Source: Listeria fleischmannii subsp. fleischmannii LU2006-1 (lineage in GTDB: Bacteria; Bacillota; Bacilli; Lactobacillales; Listeriaceae). Taken from it: DNA of 54,091 nucleotides. Location of the stretch: positions 1 to 54,091 of the forward strand of contig NZ_ALWW01000015.1 of assembly GCF_000344175.1 (NCBI RefSeq), written 5' to 3'. Below are positions 28,283 to 38,413 of the stretch, piece after piece. The position numbers were made by a program, and so were the translations under genes. Below the pieces are notes generated by a model. It was not told the DNA's origin, made no database searches, and saw nothing but the letters and a program-made list of their open reading frames with translations. The first letter of the stretch is position 1. Each line of letters opens with the position of its first letter.

Positions 28283-30024
28283 TTACATATTTCTTCCAAA
28301 TTGAGCTTCATAAAGACGCTTATACACCCCATCTTGTTGTAAAAGTTCCGTATGACTGCCTTGTTCCTTAATCCCCTCTTCATTTACAACAATAATCCGG
28401 TCCGCATGCTGAATGGTTGCAAGGCGATGTGCAATAATTAGCGTTGTCCTCCCATCTGCCAGTTTATCAAGCGACTCTTGAATCACTCTTTCTGTCTCTG
28501 TGTCTAAAGCTGAGGTTGCCTCATCTAAAATTAAAATAGGTGGATTCTTAAGAAACATACGCGCAATCGCAAGACGCTGTTTTTGACCGCCGGACAGCTT
28601 AACACCGCGTTCTCCAATAATCGTATCAAGACCAGCTTCCATATTTCGAACCACATCTTCTAAATTCGCTAATCGAATCACATCGTAAATTTCTTCATCC
28701 GTAGCATTTAATTTTCCGTAAGCAATATTCTCTCGCACAGAACCTGAAAACAAAAAAAACATCCTGTTGCACAACACCAATTTGTTCACGAAGAGAAGCA
28801 AGCGTTAAGTCTTTTATATCATGATTATCAATTGTGATAGTACCGTTTGTTGGCTCATAAAAACGAGGAAGCAAATTACAAATAGTGGTTTTACCCGCCC
28901 CACTTGGTCCAACAAAAGCGACCGTTTCCCCCGCTTGAATACTCAAATCGATATTTGTTAATACATTTCGTGATGTTTTATAATGAAACGAAACATTTTG
29001 ATAGCGGATATCTCCTCGAAAAACAGGCGCTTCTTTTGCATCTTTTTTATCAACAATATCCGGTTTCGTATCCATAATTTCTAAGAAACGTTTAAAGCCA
29101 GCAATACCCTTTGGATAGCTTTCAATAACAGCATTAATTTTCTCAATCGGTCGGATAAAAACATTCGTAAGCAAAATAAAGCTAACAAATTGTCCGTATG
29201 TCATTTGGTCTTGAATCGTAAAATAGGCCCCAAATAATAAAGCGAATAACGTAATGAGTCTCATTAAAAAGTAATTAAAAGAAAAACTTAATCCCATCAC
29301 TCTATAAAACATTAATTTGGCTTGGCGATACGCCCCATTCAATCCCGCAAAACGCTCTCGCTCATGCTCCTCATTAGCGAAAGCCTGCACGACACGTACC
29401 CCGCTAATCGCATTTTCAACGCCCGCATTAAAAGTCCCTAGCGTTTTAAAAATTTGTGAATTCACTTTCGTCATTTTTTTATTAAAGAAAACAATCAAAA
29501 CAGTTAAAATCGGTACGAGCACAAAAGTCGCGACCGCAAGCTTTACATTGATGGTTAACATAATGAAAAAAGCACCAAAAAGTGACATGACGGAAATAAA
29601 AATATCTTCCGGCCCGTGATGGGCGACTTCTCCAATTTCAAATAAATCAGTGGTCATGCGAGACATCAATTTCCCCGTTTTTTGATTGTCATAAAATCCA
29701 AACGGTTGTTTTTGAAGTTGCTTATATAAATCCCGGCGCATATCCGTTTCAATATTTAGACCAAGCATGTGGCCAAAATACGTGACAATATATTGCATAA
29801 ATGTATTTAAAAAAGTAAAAAAATAATAAGGCGAGCGAAGCTGTTATAATCATTGAAAAGTCTTTACCTGGCAGCAATTTGTCAATGACGTAATTGACCG
29901 CAAGTGGAAAAGCTAATTCCAAAAGCGCGGCAATCACTGCACAACCAAAATCGAGCGCGAATAATTTTTTATACGGCTTATAGTAACTAAAAAAACGCTT
30001 AACCATGAAAACTCCCCTTTCCAC
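28283..30024 (-). pseudogene. ABC exporter half-transporter, two apparent frameshifts
   Basis: If repaired, a 579-aa fused membrane/ATPase exporter of the MsbA/LmrA/YknV type. It has six N-terminal helices, Walker A FVGPSGAGKTT, signature [14 protein letters not shown], Walker B ILILDEATSALD and the switch IIAHRLATI. Frames break in a run of seven A (29817-29823; six restore ALLFFTFLNTFMQYIV) and in eight A (28752-28759; seven restore VVQQDVFLFSGSVRENIAYG). Two separate homopolymer indels in one gene favour sequencing error. It probably acts as a homodimeric multidrug or lipid exporter. The substrate is unknown. Confidence 0.85.
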
Positions 30025-30126
30025 AAAAACACATTATACGGGATTAAAATGCGAAAAACAAGCTTACGGACAGCGTACTAGTCAAGAGGCACCGCATTTG
30101 GTAAACTAAAGAACAGGAGGTGGATT

Positions 30127-30537
30127 ATGAAATTTTTAGAAAAAATAAACCATTATGTGCCCATTTTTTTGCAAGCGATGTTAAATTTGGCGCTGATTGT
30201 TGTCGGCATTACGCTCGTCGTCTTTTTATTTAGTGAAGCCTGGCTGATTTTTAACAATCTTTTTACTACACACTCAAGCTCCGCCTATTATAAAATGACA
30301 GAAGAAATTTTAATTTTCTTCCTATATTTTGAGTTTATTGCACTTATTATTAAATATTTCCAAACTGGCTATCATTTCCCGCTACGCTATTTTATTTATA
30401 TTGGGATTACAGCCATTGTTCGTCTTATTATTGTGGATCATTCAGACGCCCTTGCCACATTTGTATTAGCAGGAGCGATTTTATTGCTGGTCGCTGCCCT
30501 TTACTTGGCGAATACAAAATTATTAAAACGAGAATGA
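30127..30537 (+). CDS. psiE: PsiE-family membrane protein
   Basis: 136 aa with four predicted membrane helices and the family segments [20 protein letters not shown] and [20 protein letters not shown]. PsiE was named for phosphate-starvation induction in E. coli; its molecular role is not known. GAGGAGGTGG-like sequence (CAGGAGGTGG) precedes ATG 30127. It is monocistronic, ending in a terminator. Confidence 0.88.
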   Translation: MKFLEKINHYVPIFLQAMLNLALIVVGITLVVFLFSEAWLIFNNLFTTHSSSAYYKMTEEILIFFLYFEFIALIIKYFQTGYHFPLRYFIYIGITAIVRLIIVDHSDALATFVLAGAILLLVAALYLANTKLLKRE

Positions 30538-30540
30538 ACT

Positions 30541-30568
30541 TTTTGCGCCTCAAAACTAGGCGCTTTTT
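30541..30568 (+). terminator. Terminator after psiE
   Basis: TTTTGCGCC...GGCGCTTTTT hairpin with a CAAAACTA loop and U-run. A third GGCGC just before the next start could pair alternatively with the left arm. Confidence 0.75.
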
Positions 30569-30595
30569 AATTTTACATAGAAAGAGGCGCAACTT

Positions 30596-31508
30596 ATGTC
30601 ATTTATCCTTATTTTACTTCCCGTATTCGGAATTTTTGCGATTGGTTTTGTAGGTCAAAAATTACTGCATTTTGACATTCCGAACCTTTCTAAACTCACA
30701 CTTTATTTGATGTCACCTTTTTTAGCTCTTGGGACTTTTTATAAAAACCCTATTACAATGGACTACGTCTACTTAGCCGTCTATATTTTCGTCCTTTGTC
30801 TTGCCTTAATTCTTATCATTACATTAGTGGCTAAAATAATGGGTTACTCTCTTCGCGACCGGTGCGCGCTTATTTTAGCAAGTGCGTTTATGAATAACGG
30901 TAATTACGGGACACCTGTCGTGTTACTTGTTTTTGGCAGCACGGGCCTGAATATCGCTGTCATTTTAATGGTTTTACAGCAACTTGCAATGAGTACTATT
31001 GGCATTTATTATGCGGCAAAAGGGAGTTCAGACGCTGGTGGGTATAAAGTGGTTCTAAAACGCGTTGTTCGTATGCCCATTGCATACGGAGCGCTTCTTG
31101 GCCTTACGTTGCAGCTTCTTCATGTCTCGATTCCCGCTCCCCTTTTAACCTGTATTAATCTTGTAGGAAATGCGGCTATTCCAACGATTATGATTGTTCT
31201 AGGGATGCAACTTGCGGTTATTTCTTTTCGTAGGATTGAGCTTTTAAAAGTGGGCTTTGCACTCATTATTCGCTTATTGCTCTCACCTATTATTGCGTTT
31301 TGGAATTGCTTTTTTTCTCCCTGTTGATACGATGACAAAGCAAATTATGATTTTACTTGCGGCTATGCCTACTGCTGCGAACACGACTCTTATGGCTGTT
31401 CAATTTGATACGAAACCCGATTTAGTTTCAAGCGCCACGTTTATAAGCACTGTCCTAAGTATTATCACCCTCCCAATTGTTTTAGCGCTCGTTCATTTCG
31501 TTGTATAA
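30596..31508 (+). pseudogene. AEC-family permease, apparent frameshift
   Basis: An auxin-efflux-carrier-type transporter, 303 aa if repaired, with about ten membrane helices in two inverted halves. It has FMNNGNYGTPVVLLVFG in the crossover region of the first half and LAAMPTAANTTLMAVQFD in the second. Bacterial members carry malate or other organic acids. The frame breaks in GCGTTTTGGA (31298-31301); three T restore IIAFGIAFFLPVDTM. AAAGAGGCG precedes ATG 30596. The neighbours give no clue to the substrate. Confidence 0.82.
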
Positions 31509-31528
31509 TTTTTAACGTTTTCTGACAT

Positions 31529-31596
31529 CTGTGTACACGTTTACACAGTAATGCTATAAACGTGTGTAATTTTAATCCGTTATGTTAGCGCTTTCA
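31529..31596 (+). promoter_or_regulatory. Chitinase upstream region: palindrome and cre site
   Basis: TGTTAGCGCTTTCA (31583-31596) matches the CcpA catabolite-response consensus TGWNANCGNTNWCA at every position. Upstream lies CTGTGTA-N6-TACACAG (31529-31548), a 7-bp inverted repeat that could bind a specific regulator. A poor fit to -35/-10 boxes leaves the promoter itself unassigned. Together they predict carbon-catabolite repression plus a second control. Confidence 0.65.
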
Positions 31597-31742
31597 AATT
31601 GGCATAGAACTTGCATCTTATTCGAAAGTCATGAATTCAAAATGCAAAAAAGGGAGGGAGATTGGCTAGCGAATTCTGACATAAGAGATGACAGATACTT
31701 TTAGACAAAATTCTTAAAAAATAAAAAATCGGGGTGAGAGTT

Positions 31743-34025
31743 TTGAAGAAGTTGAAAAAGAAAATTTTTAGTATGATTTCGATTGCTGCGCTCGTTTTAT
31801 CTGGTTTTGCCATTACACAAGTGAACTTACCAGAAAAAAGTGTTCAAGCAGCAGAAACGACGAAATATCGGAATGTTATGTATTACGGAGATTGGTCGAT
31901 CTGGGGAGGAGAAGGCAATTTTTATCCAAAAGATATTCCGGCAGATAAATTGACCCATTTAAATTTTGCTTTTCTTGATTTTGATAGCAATGGTGATTTA
32001 AAATTCACCGATAAAGATGCAGCAGTTGGCGCTCCTGTTGGACAAGACGGGGTTCAGTGGAATAGCGCAAGTTCTGGCATTTTAAATGCTGTTCAAGATT
32101 TACGAGCAAAAAATCCTAATTTAAAAATCGGCGTTTCTATTGGAGGATGGTCGAAATCAGGCGACTTTTCCGAAGTGGCTGCTAATCCAACAAAACGGGC
32201 TAATTTTGTAAAAAATATTACCAAATTCATTCGATACACCAACATGGATTTTGTAGATTTAGACTGGGAATACCCTGCTTCTGTTCGACAAGCAGATTTA
32301 GTTGATAATAAAAATGATGAAGGAACACCTAAAGCAACACCTGCTGACAAAGAAAACTTCATCACATTACTAAGTGACATCCGGACAGCGATTGATAAAC
32401 AAGGCACCGATTTAAACAAAAAATATGAACTATCGGTAGCCCTTCCGGCTTCACAAGCTACTCTTCAAAATGGAATTGATACAGTAAAACTATTCCAAAT
32501 TGTCGATTTTGCTAATATGATGACTTATGATATGAACGGTGCTTGGACACCAAATAGCGCTCATCAGACTGCCCTTTACGGAAATCCGGCTGATCCCAAT
32601 TATTCGAGTGGATTTTCTGTTGATCAAACGGTTACTTATTTGAAAAATCAAGGGGTGCCTTCTGATAAAATTGTCATTGGTGCAGCATTCTACACACGCG
32701 GTTGGAATAAAGTAGCTGCCGGGCAAGACCCACTTCACCCAGGCCTGTTCCAACCTGCTGAAAAAAATAATAAAGATGCCGATCAAAGTCCAACTTACGG
32801 TGCGCCTAATGCAAGCCCGTTAACAGTTGGTGACGGTGGTCGTGCTGGCGGTGTATGGCCGTATCGTTTACTTGATCAATTGAAGACAAAATCACCTGAT
32901 CTTGTTGAATACTTTGATGATGTAGCAAAAGCGCCATATATGTACAGTAAAACAACAGGCGAATTTTATACTTATGATAATGTTCGTTCTATTGGCTATA
33001 AAACAAATTATGTGAAAGAAAAAGGGCTTGGCGGCGTTATTTCTTGGTCCCAATCGCAAGACAAAGCAACGACTTCTACTAAACGAGATGAGCTGACAAA
33101 TGCGATTAAAACGGGTTTGTTTGGAAGCACTTCTCTTCCATCAAATCAAACCGTTTATTCAGATTTAAACTTAACTGTAAGCGTTACTCCTTATAGTGAA
33201 AACGGCGTGGGCTATGAAATCACAGTTAAAAACAATGAAAAAGCTGATGAAACAAACGATGTTTTAAAATCTATCGAGTTTGCGCAGGAAACTGTAAAAT
33301 TACCTAAATTTTATATTCCAGTTAGTGCAAACGAAACGCTCACAGCAGGCGATTATAAAGCAGGTACAGTTCAAACCGGAAATGGATATGTGACAGTAGA
33401 CCTCGCTTCCGTTTATGACGGGCAACAAATTCCGCAAGGGGCATCGTATTCGTTCCGCCTGAAATCTAGCGCATCATCCGTTGATGTAAACCGGATTTCT
33501 CGCATCGATTTAACACAACGCATGTCTAAAACGGGGGCTGAATTCAGTCGTCAAACCGTATTTGGCGGAGGCGCGATTAATCCAGATCCTTCTGATACAA
33601 CAGCGCCAACTGTCCCAACTAATGTGACTGCTTCAAATGTAACCGATAAAACATTGACACTTACTTGGAACGCTTCTACCGATAATACGAAAGTAGCTGG
33701 CTACCAAGTATTCCGAAATGATGTTTTAGTTGGCACAGTGGCCACACCGAGCTTTAATGATAGCAACTTGACAGCAGATACAACTTATTCATACAAAGTA
33801 AAAGCTTATGACGCTGCAGGAAACCTTTCAAATTCAAGTACAGCCCTTTCAGTTAAAACGAGTTCACAGACAACACCGCCTGAATCAAATACTTGGAACG
33901 CAAGCACAGCCTATAGCGGTGGGGACATTGTGACTTATGAGGGCAAAACATATAAAGCAAAATGGTGGACACAAGGAAATATTCCAGGAACCGAGCAATG
34001 GGGGCCTTGGGAATTAATAAGTTAA
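31743..34025 (+). CDS. Secreted multidomain chitinase (GH18-FnIII-CBM5/12)
   Basis: About 760 aa. The signal peptide covers roughly the first 37 residues (IAALVLSGFAITQ, cleavage after VQA). The GH18 catalytic domain (about 40-460) has SIGGWS and the catalytic DxxDxDxE as MDFVDLDWEYP, with MMTYDMNG further on. A beta-rich linker domain (about 470-610) is followed by a fibronectin III domain (about 620-705) and a C-terminal CBM5/12 chitin-binding domain (about 715-760; AYSGGDIVTYEGKTYKAKWW). This resembles Listeria ChiB in size and layout. I prefer TTG 31743 to GTG 31734 because GGGGTGAG is at ribosome-site distance from the TTG. It hydrolyses chitin outside the cell. Confidence 0.94.
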   Translation: MKKLKKKIFSMISIAALVLSGFAITQVNLPEKSVQAAETTKYRNVMYYGDWSIWGGEGNFYPKDIPADKLTHLNFAFLDFDSNGDLKFTDKDAAVGAPVGQDGVQWNSASSGILNAVQDLRAKNPNLKIGVSIGGWSKSGDFSEVAANPTKRANFVKNITKFIRYTNMDFVDLDWEYPASVRQADLVDNKNDEGTPKATPADKENFITLLSDIRTAIDKQGTDLNKKYELSVALPASQATLQNGIDTVKLFQIVDFANMMTYDMNGAWTPNSAHQTALYGNPADPNYSSGFSVDQTVTYLKNQGVPSDKIVIGAAFYTRGWNKVAAGQDPLHPGLFQPAEKNNKDADQSPTYGAPNASPLTVGDGGRAGGVWPYRLLDQLKTKSPDLVEYFDDVAKAPYMYSKTTGEFYTYDNVRSIGYKTNYVKEKGLGGVISWSQSQDKATTSTKRDELTNAIKTGLFGSTSLPSNQTVYSDLNLTVSVTPYSENGVGYEITVKNNEKADETNDVLKSIEFAQETVKLPKFYIPVSANETLTAGDYKAGTVQTGNGYVTVDLASVYDGQQIPQGASYSFRLKSSASSVDVNRISRIDLTQRMSKTGAEFSRQTVFGGGAINPDPSDTTAPTVPTNVTASNVTDKTLTLTWNASTDNTKVAGYQVFRNDVLVGTVATPSFNDSNLTADTTYSYKVKAYDAAGNLSNSSTALSVKTSSQTTPPESNTWNASTAYSGGDIVTYEGKTYKAKWWTQGNIPGTEQWGPWELIS

Positions 34026-34029
34026 ACTG

Positions 34030-34061
34030 AAAAAAGCGGTCCGAACTGGATCGCTTTTTTA
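34030..34061 (+). terminator. Terminator after the chitinase gene
   Basis: AAAAAAGCG-GTCC and GGAT-CGCTTTTTT arms with a GAACT loop and U-run. Confidence 0.85.
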
Positions 34062-34130
34062 AATTCAACCTGTTTTCATTGACGATGAAATACTTCTTCA
34101 CTAAGATAAACTTAGGGGGTATTTTTCGAT

Positions 34131-35176
34131 ATGGATATGTGGAGTTTTTTTAAAATTTTAAGTTATGCTTTTGCAAATATTGCTGTACTTGTCTTTGCCT
34201 ACTTTTTATTAGCTCGTTTTATGAAATTTCAATTCGATGAGCCACCAACCTGGTCCATCCGAATTTTATCTGGTGTGCTTGGCGGATTTTTTGCTTTTTT
34301 GTTAATGAATTTTTCGATTGTGGCAGAAGGGTCTAGAACATTAAATTTAATTTGGGTTTTTATTGTTTTAAATGCCTATTATTTCGGTGGTACCTCTGCT
34401 TTTATCACTTGCCTGTTTATCACTTTTGAACGATTACTCTTTGGTGATATGCAAGTAGCTATTGTCTTTTCGATTGTCTACCTTGCGATTGGCATACTCC
34501 AACTAGTCATTGGCCCTTTTTTACGAAAAAAAACAAATTTTGTTCAGCTCTTTATTGTTTTTGCGCTAACAATTGTCCCCTATCTACAATGGGTTTATTA
34601 ATCGCTCCAAATATCAGCTTGAAAGTTATTATTGAAATCGCCATTTATATATTATTAGGTACTTTCGCATGTTATTATATCGTCACAGATTTAACTACAC
34701 TGGGAAAACAAATGAGTTTTTTCGAACGCACCTCAAAAATTGACTTTTTAACTAAAATTGAAAATCGCTATATGTTTACAGCAAAATTAGAACAATTATT
34801 TGGAAAAGAACTTTTTTATTTATTTTTACTGGATCTAAATCATTTCAAAAAAATCAATGATGTTTATGGTCACGATATCGGGGACCTCGCGCTTAAATTA
34901 TTTGCAGAAAAACTTTACGAATTATATCCAGATTGTTGTTATCGTTTAGGTGGAGATGAGTTTGCGATTCTCATTCCTAGCCACTCTGCTTTTAACCCGG
35001 AATTTGCTTCTAGGGAACTAAAAAAGACAATCGCAGGGATTCGAGTGGAATTACCAAATAAAGAAATCATTTTCTTTTCCACTTCCATCGGCTATATGCG
35101 GTCAGACCATGCGAGCTCAGAAGAAAAACTTTATCGTCTAGCGGATAAGGCGCTATATGCTGATAAGCAAACTTAG
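34131..35176 (+). pseudogene. Membrane GGDEF diguanylate cyclase, apparent frameshift
   Basis: Joined, the two parts give 348 aa: six or so membrane helices (about residues 1-185) and a GGDEF domain (about 195-345). The signature RLGGDEFAILI is intact, with DLNHFKKINDVYGHDIGD as the metal/GTP region, so cyclic-di-GMP synthesis is plausible. The inhibitory I-site is absent: the RxxD position reads LYPD. The frame breaks in TGGGTTTATT (34594-34596); one extra T restores YLQWVLLIAPNIS. It would make c-di-GMP in response to a membrane or small-ligand signal. Confidence 0.83.
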
Positions 35177-35197
35177 ACGTCTATACCAATAAGAATC

Positions 35198-35233
35198 AAA
35201 AAAACCTTTTATATTGATATAAAAGGTTTTTTT
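35198..35233 (+). terminator. Terminator after the GGDEF gene
   Basis: AAAAAACCTTTTATAT and ATATAAAAGGTTTTTT arms around a short TTG loop, with a U-run. Confidence 0.85.
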
Positions 35234-35286
35234 AGTTATACTATCGACATAAAATAATATACCAATTTTAAAAAGGAGGGATTTTT

Positions 35287-37255
35287 TTGGAAGAAACAAA
35301 CTTAAAATATTTGAATTTATTAGCTAAAAGTTACCCGACCATCGCTAAAACGGCGACGGAAATTATTAATTTGGAGGCCATTTTAAATTTACCAAAAGGA
35401 ACGGAACATTTTTTAAGTGATATACACGGCGAATATAGCGCATTTCTACAAGTTTTACGAAATGGTTCAGGGGTTGTGAAACGGAAAATCCATGATGTAT
35501 TTGGTAATCAATTATCTGAGACGGAAATTAATACGTTGGCTACGCTGGTTTATTATCCTGAGCAGAAATTAGATTTACTTTTAGAGTCAGAAGAAAATCC
35601 TGCTCTTTTTTATAAAAAAACACTCTTTCAATTAGTTGAACTTTGCCAGTATGTTTCTTCCAAATACACGCGCTCCAAAGTGCGAAAAGCAATGCCGGAA
35701 GATTTTTCCTACATATTAGAAGAGTTGCTTCATGAAAATGACAATGATCAGGATAAAGAACTTTATTACGCGGAAATTATTCAAAGCATCATTTCTTTAA
35801 ACCGCGCAAAGGAATTTATTGCTGCTCTATCGAAACTCATTCAACGCCTAGTTGTCGACCATTTACATGTTGTGGGTGATGTTTATGACCGTGGTCCTTA
35901 TCCTGATAAAATTATGGATACGCTAATGGATTATCATTCGATTGACTTTCAGTGGGGCAATCACGATATGCTTTGGATGGGGGCGGCATCTGGTTCAGCT
36001 GTTTGTTTGGCGAATGTTGTTCGTATTTCCGCACGCTATTTAAATTTGGACATTTTAGAAGATAGTTATGGCATTTCGCTTCGACCACTTGCTCTTTTTG
36101 CTGATGAAGTCTATGAAAAGGATCCATGTACTTGTTTCCAGCCTAAAAACGAAACGAGTATGACCTATAGCCACGCGGAAATAGCACAAATTGCCCGGAT
36201 GCATAAAGCGATAGCGGTGATTCAATTTAAGCTTGAAGGTCCCATCATTTCACGGCATCCTGAATTTGAAATGGATTCTAGACGCGTTTTAGATTTCATT
36301 GATTTTAAGAATGGCACGTTTTCAGTAAAAGGCATGATTATCCCCTTTTAGACCAACATTTTCCGACGATTAACCCTAACGACCCTTACCGTCTAACTGA
36401 AGAAGAGGAGGAGGTTATCGAAAAACTTCTAGCTTCATTTAAAAATTGCGAACGCTTGCAGAAACATGTTCAATTTTTATATGCAAAAGGTAGCATGTTT
36501 TTAACATATAACGGAAATTTGCTTTACCACGGCTGTATCCCTATGGAAAAGATGGTTCGTTTATGTCACTAGAACTTCGGGGGGAAAAATACGCCGGAAA
36601 AAACTTGTTCGTCCAGTTTGAGCATTTAGCGCGTGAAGCCTACTACCTCCCTTTTAAACAGCCTGAAAAAGAATATGCCTTAGATATTATGTGGTATTTA
36701 TGGACGGGCGCCGCGTCTTCGTTATTTGGAAAAAGTGAGATGACAACGTTTGAACGCTATTTTATTGCCGACAAAAAAACACATGTGGAGGAGAAAAACG
36801 CCTATTATAATTTGCGCAATGATACGAGCATTTGTAAAAAAATCCTACGCGAATTTGGCTTAGACGATTCCGGTCACATTATTAACGGCCATACCCCAGT
36901 TAAGGAAGGCAACGGGGAAAGCGCGATTAAAGCGGACGGGAAAATGTTAGTGATTGACGGCGGCTTTTCGAAAGCTTACCACAAAACAACGGGACTTGCG
37001 GGTTACACCCTACTATACAACAGCTACGGTTTACAGCTCGTCAGTCATCAGCCATTTACAACGACAGAAGAAGCCATCCAGAATGAAACGGACATTTTAT
37101 CCACTAGAAAAGTCATTGAAACGGAAATAAAACGAAAACGCGTTTCGGACACAGACATCGGTAAGGAACTCAAACAACAAGTTTATGATTTAAAATGTTT
37201 ACTAGAGGCTTATCGTAAAGGCTATTTAAATGAGCGTAATTCTGCTTCGTCATAA
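35287..37255 (+). pseudogene. fbp: Class III fructose-1,6-bisphosphatase, two apparent frameshifts
   Basis: Firmicute-type (class III, metallophosphoesterase-fold) FBPase, 656 aa if repaired, the normal size. Motifs are [32 protein letters not shown] and [10 protein letters not shown]. Two one-base deletions are needed to explain the breaks: one T near 36338 (restores [21 protein letters not shown]) and one A in 36547-36550 (restores [14 protein letters not shown]). Between them the third frame is fully open, which argues against decay. The enzyme removes the 1-phosphate of fructose-1,6-bisphosphate in gluconeogenesis. Start is TTG 35287 behind AAAAAGGAGGG. Confidence 0.9.
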
Positions 37256-37625
37256 AACTTTCACAATTTGAGAATCCTTATTTTATCAGCATTTCTCAAC
37301 TTCTTGCTTTAAAGCGGAAAATTTTTTAGATGCAAGATTCGGGAAATCCATTATAATAGTAATGGTAGTTAGTCCTTTTTATAAAAGATTATCTATTCAT
37401 ACATCCCCTTTATCTAAAATACCCACAAATTTTAGGTAATAGCATTTCTTGATTGAGATATGCTAAAAATCAAAAACACACTTTTCTCTATTCGAAAAGT
37501 GTGTTTTTTTACAAAGAAAAGCGCTAGGACTAAATCTACCAATATGCAATTTTATATTGGCTTTGATTTAGAAATAATTCTTGATTTGAAGGCTATTAAT
37601 ATTCCGTAACACTTAACCCCTTCCA
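37256..37625 (+). other. Intergenic region with a terminator and a possible small RNA
   Basis: No protein gene was found. A consensus TATAAT at 37352-37357 (weak -35) could start a transcript near 37364. A strong hairpin, AAAAACACACTTTTC and GAAAAGTGTGTTTTT (37472-37510), would end it after about 147 nt. The transcript would contain C-rich unpaired stretches (ATCCCC, TACCCA). The hairpin also works on the minus strand and may simply terminate fbp and the convergent surface-polymer operon. A nested inverted repeat, AAATC...CCAATAT and ATATTGG...GATTT (37532-37570), lies further right. Confidence 0.4.
37472..37510. terminator. Bidirectional intrinsic terminator
   Basis: A 15-bp stem, AAAAACACACTTTTC/GAAAAGTGTGTTTTT, with A- and T-runs on both sides. 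It lies between fbp and the convergent polysaccharide operon. Confidence 0.88.
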
Positions 37626-38402
37626 CTAGTCATTTTTCTGCGTTAATGCTATTAATTGTTCCAAAAAATCATGATAAAACGCTTTCGTATAATGTACATA
37701 AAATTTTCCCCACGGATGTTCGTTATCTAAAAGATATGTTTTCTTCGTCATATCTAGCACTTGAACTTGAAAGTTATCTTCCACATAACCATTTAAATTG
37801 CTCCAAATTTCATTTAATCGTTCAATATCAACCGTTTGATAATTCCTCTTTTTACGCCATTCATTAAGCGAACTTCCCCCTTCGAAATTATCTTCAAATC
37901 GCGCCTTCACTAGGATGATTTTGCATAACGGAACTTCCCTTTGTAGAAATTGAAAAAAGGATTCTGCGTACTGTTTCCAAATTTTAAAGTAAGAATCAAA
38001 ATCTTCCGCTATTTTCCGCACTGTTTTGGCGTTTTTCAGAGGAAGCAGATCTTTAAATTTAGCATTATAAGTAAAAAAGGCTTGTTCTAGCTCTACAACA
38101 CCTAAATAAATATCCGCATAAAAATCGATTAGTAAGTACTCTGGTTTTCTTGATTCCAGTAAATTGAAAAATTCTTTCGTGTGCTCCGTCTTATATTGCC
38201 ATTTACTAAAGGCATTCATTTGCTCTATCTCTTCACTCTCTTTATAAGGTAATGCTGGTGACATAAGACTTAAAAGGCTACATTGGTGCTGATGAAGCAC
38301 ACATTCAACAAAATTTTTATAATTAGGATTAAATATTGTATTAAAATTATCTCTAGTTAAACAAGAGCCTACAATTGCAATTTTTTTAATTTTCTCCTCC
38401 AT
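37626..38402 (-). CDS. DUF6270-like polysaccharide-locus protein
   Basis: A 258-aa cytoplasmic protein. Its N terminus KKIAIVGSCLTRDNFNTIF resembles the SGNH/DUF6270-type start (G-S-C-x-T-R-D), and HPWGKFYVHYTKAFYHDFL near the end fits a C-terminal histidine block. Proteins of this kind recur in capsule and teichoic-acid loci; their reaction is unknown, although the GSC/H arrangement recalls SGNH hydrolases or acyltransferases. It is last in the five-gene operon, 12 bp after the XcbB-like gene, with GAGGGGAAA before ATG. Confidence 0.7.
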   Translation of the reverse strand: MEEKIKKIAIVGSCLTRDNFNTIFNPNYKNFVECVLHQHQCSLLSLMSPALPYKESEEIEQMNAFSKWQYKTEHTKEFFNLLESRKPEYLLIDFYADIYLGVVELEQAFFTYNAKFKDLLPLKNAKTVRKIAEDFDSYFKIWKQYAESFFQFLQREVPLCKIILVKARFEDNFEGGSSLNEWRKKRNYQTVDIERLNEIWSNLNGYVEDNFQVQVLDMTKKTYLLDNEHPWGKFYVHYTKAFYHDFLEQLIALTQKND

Positions 38403-38413
38403 TTTCCCCTCCT

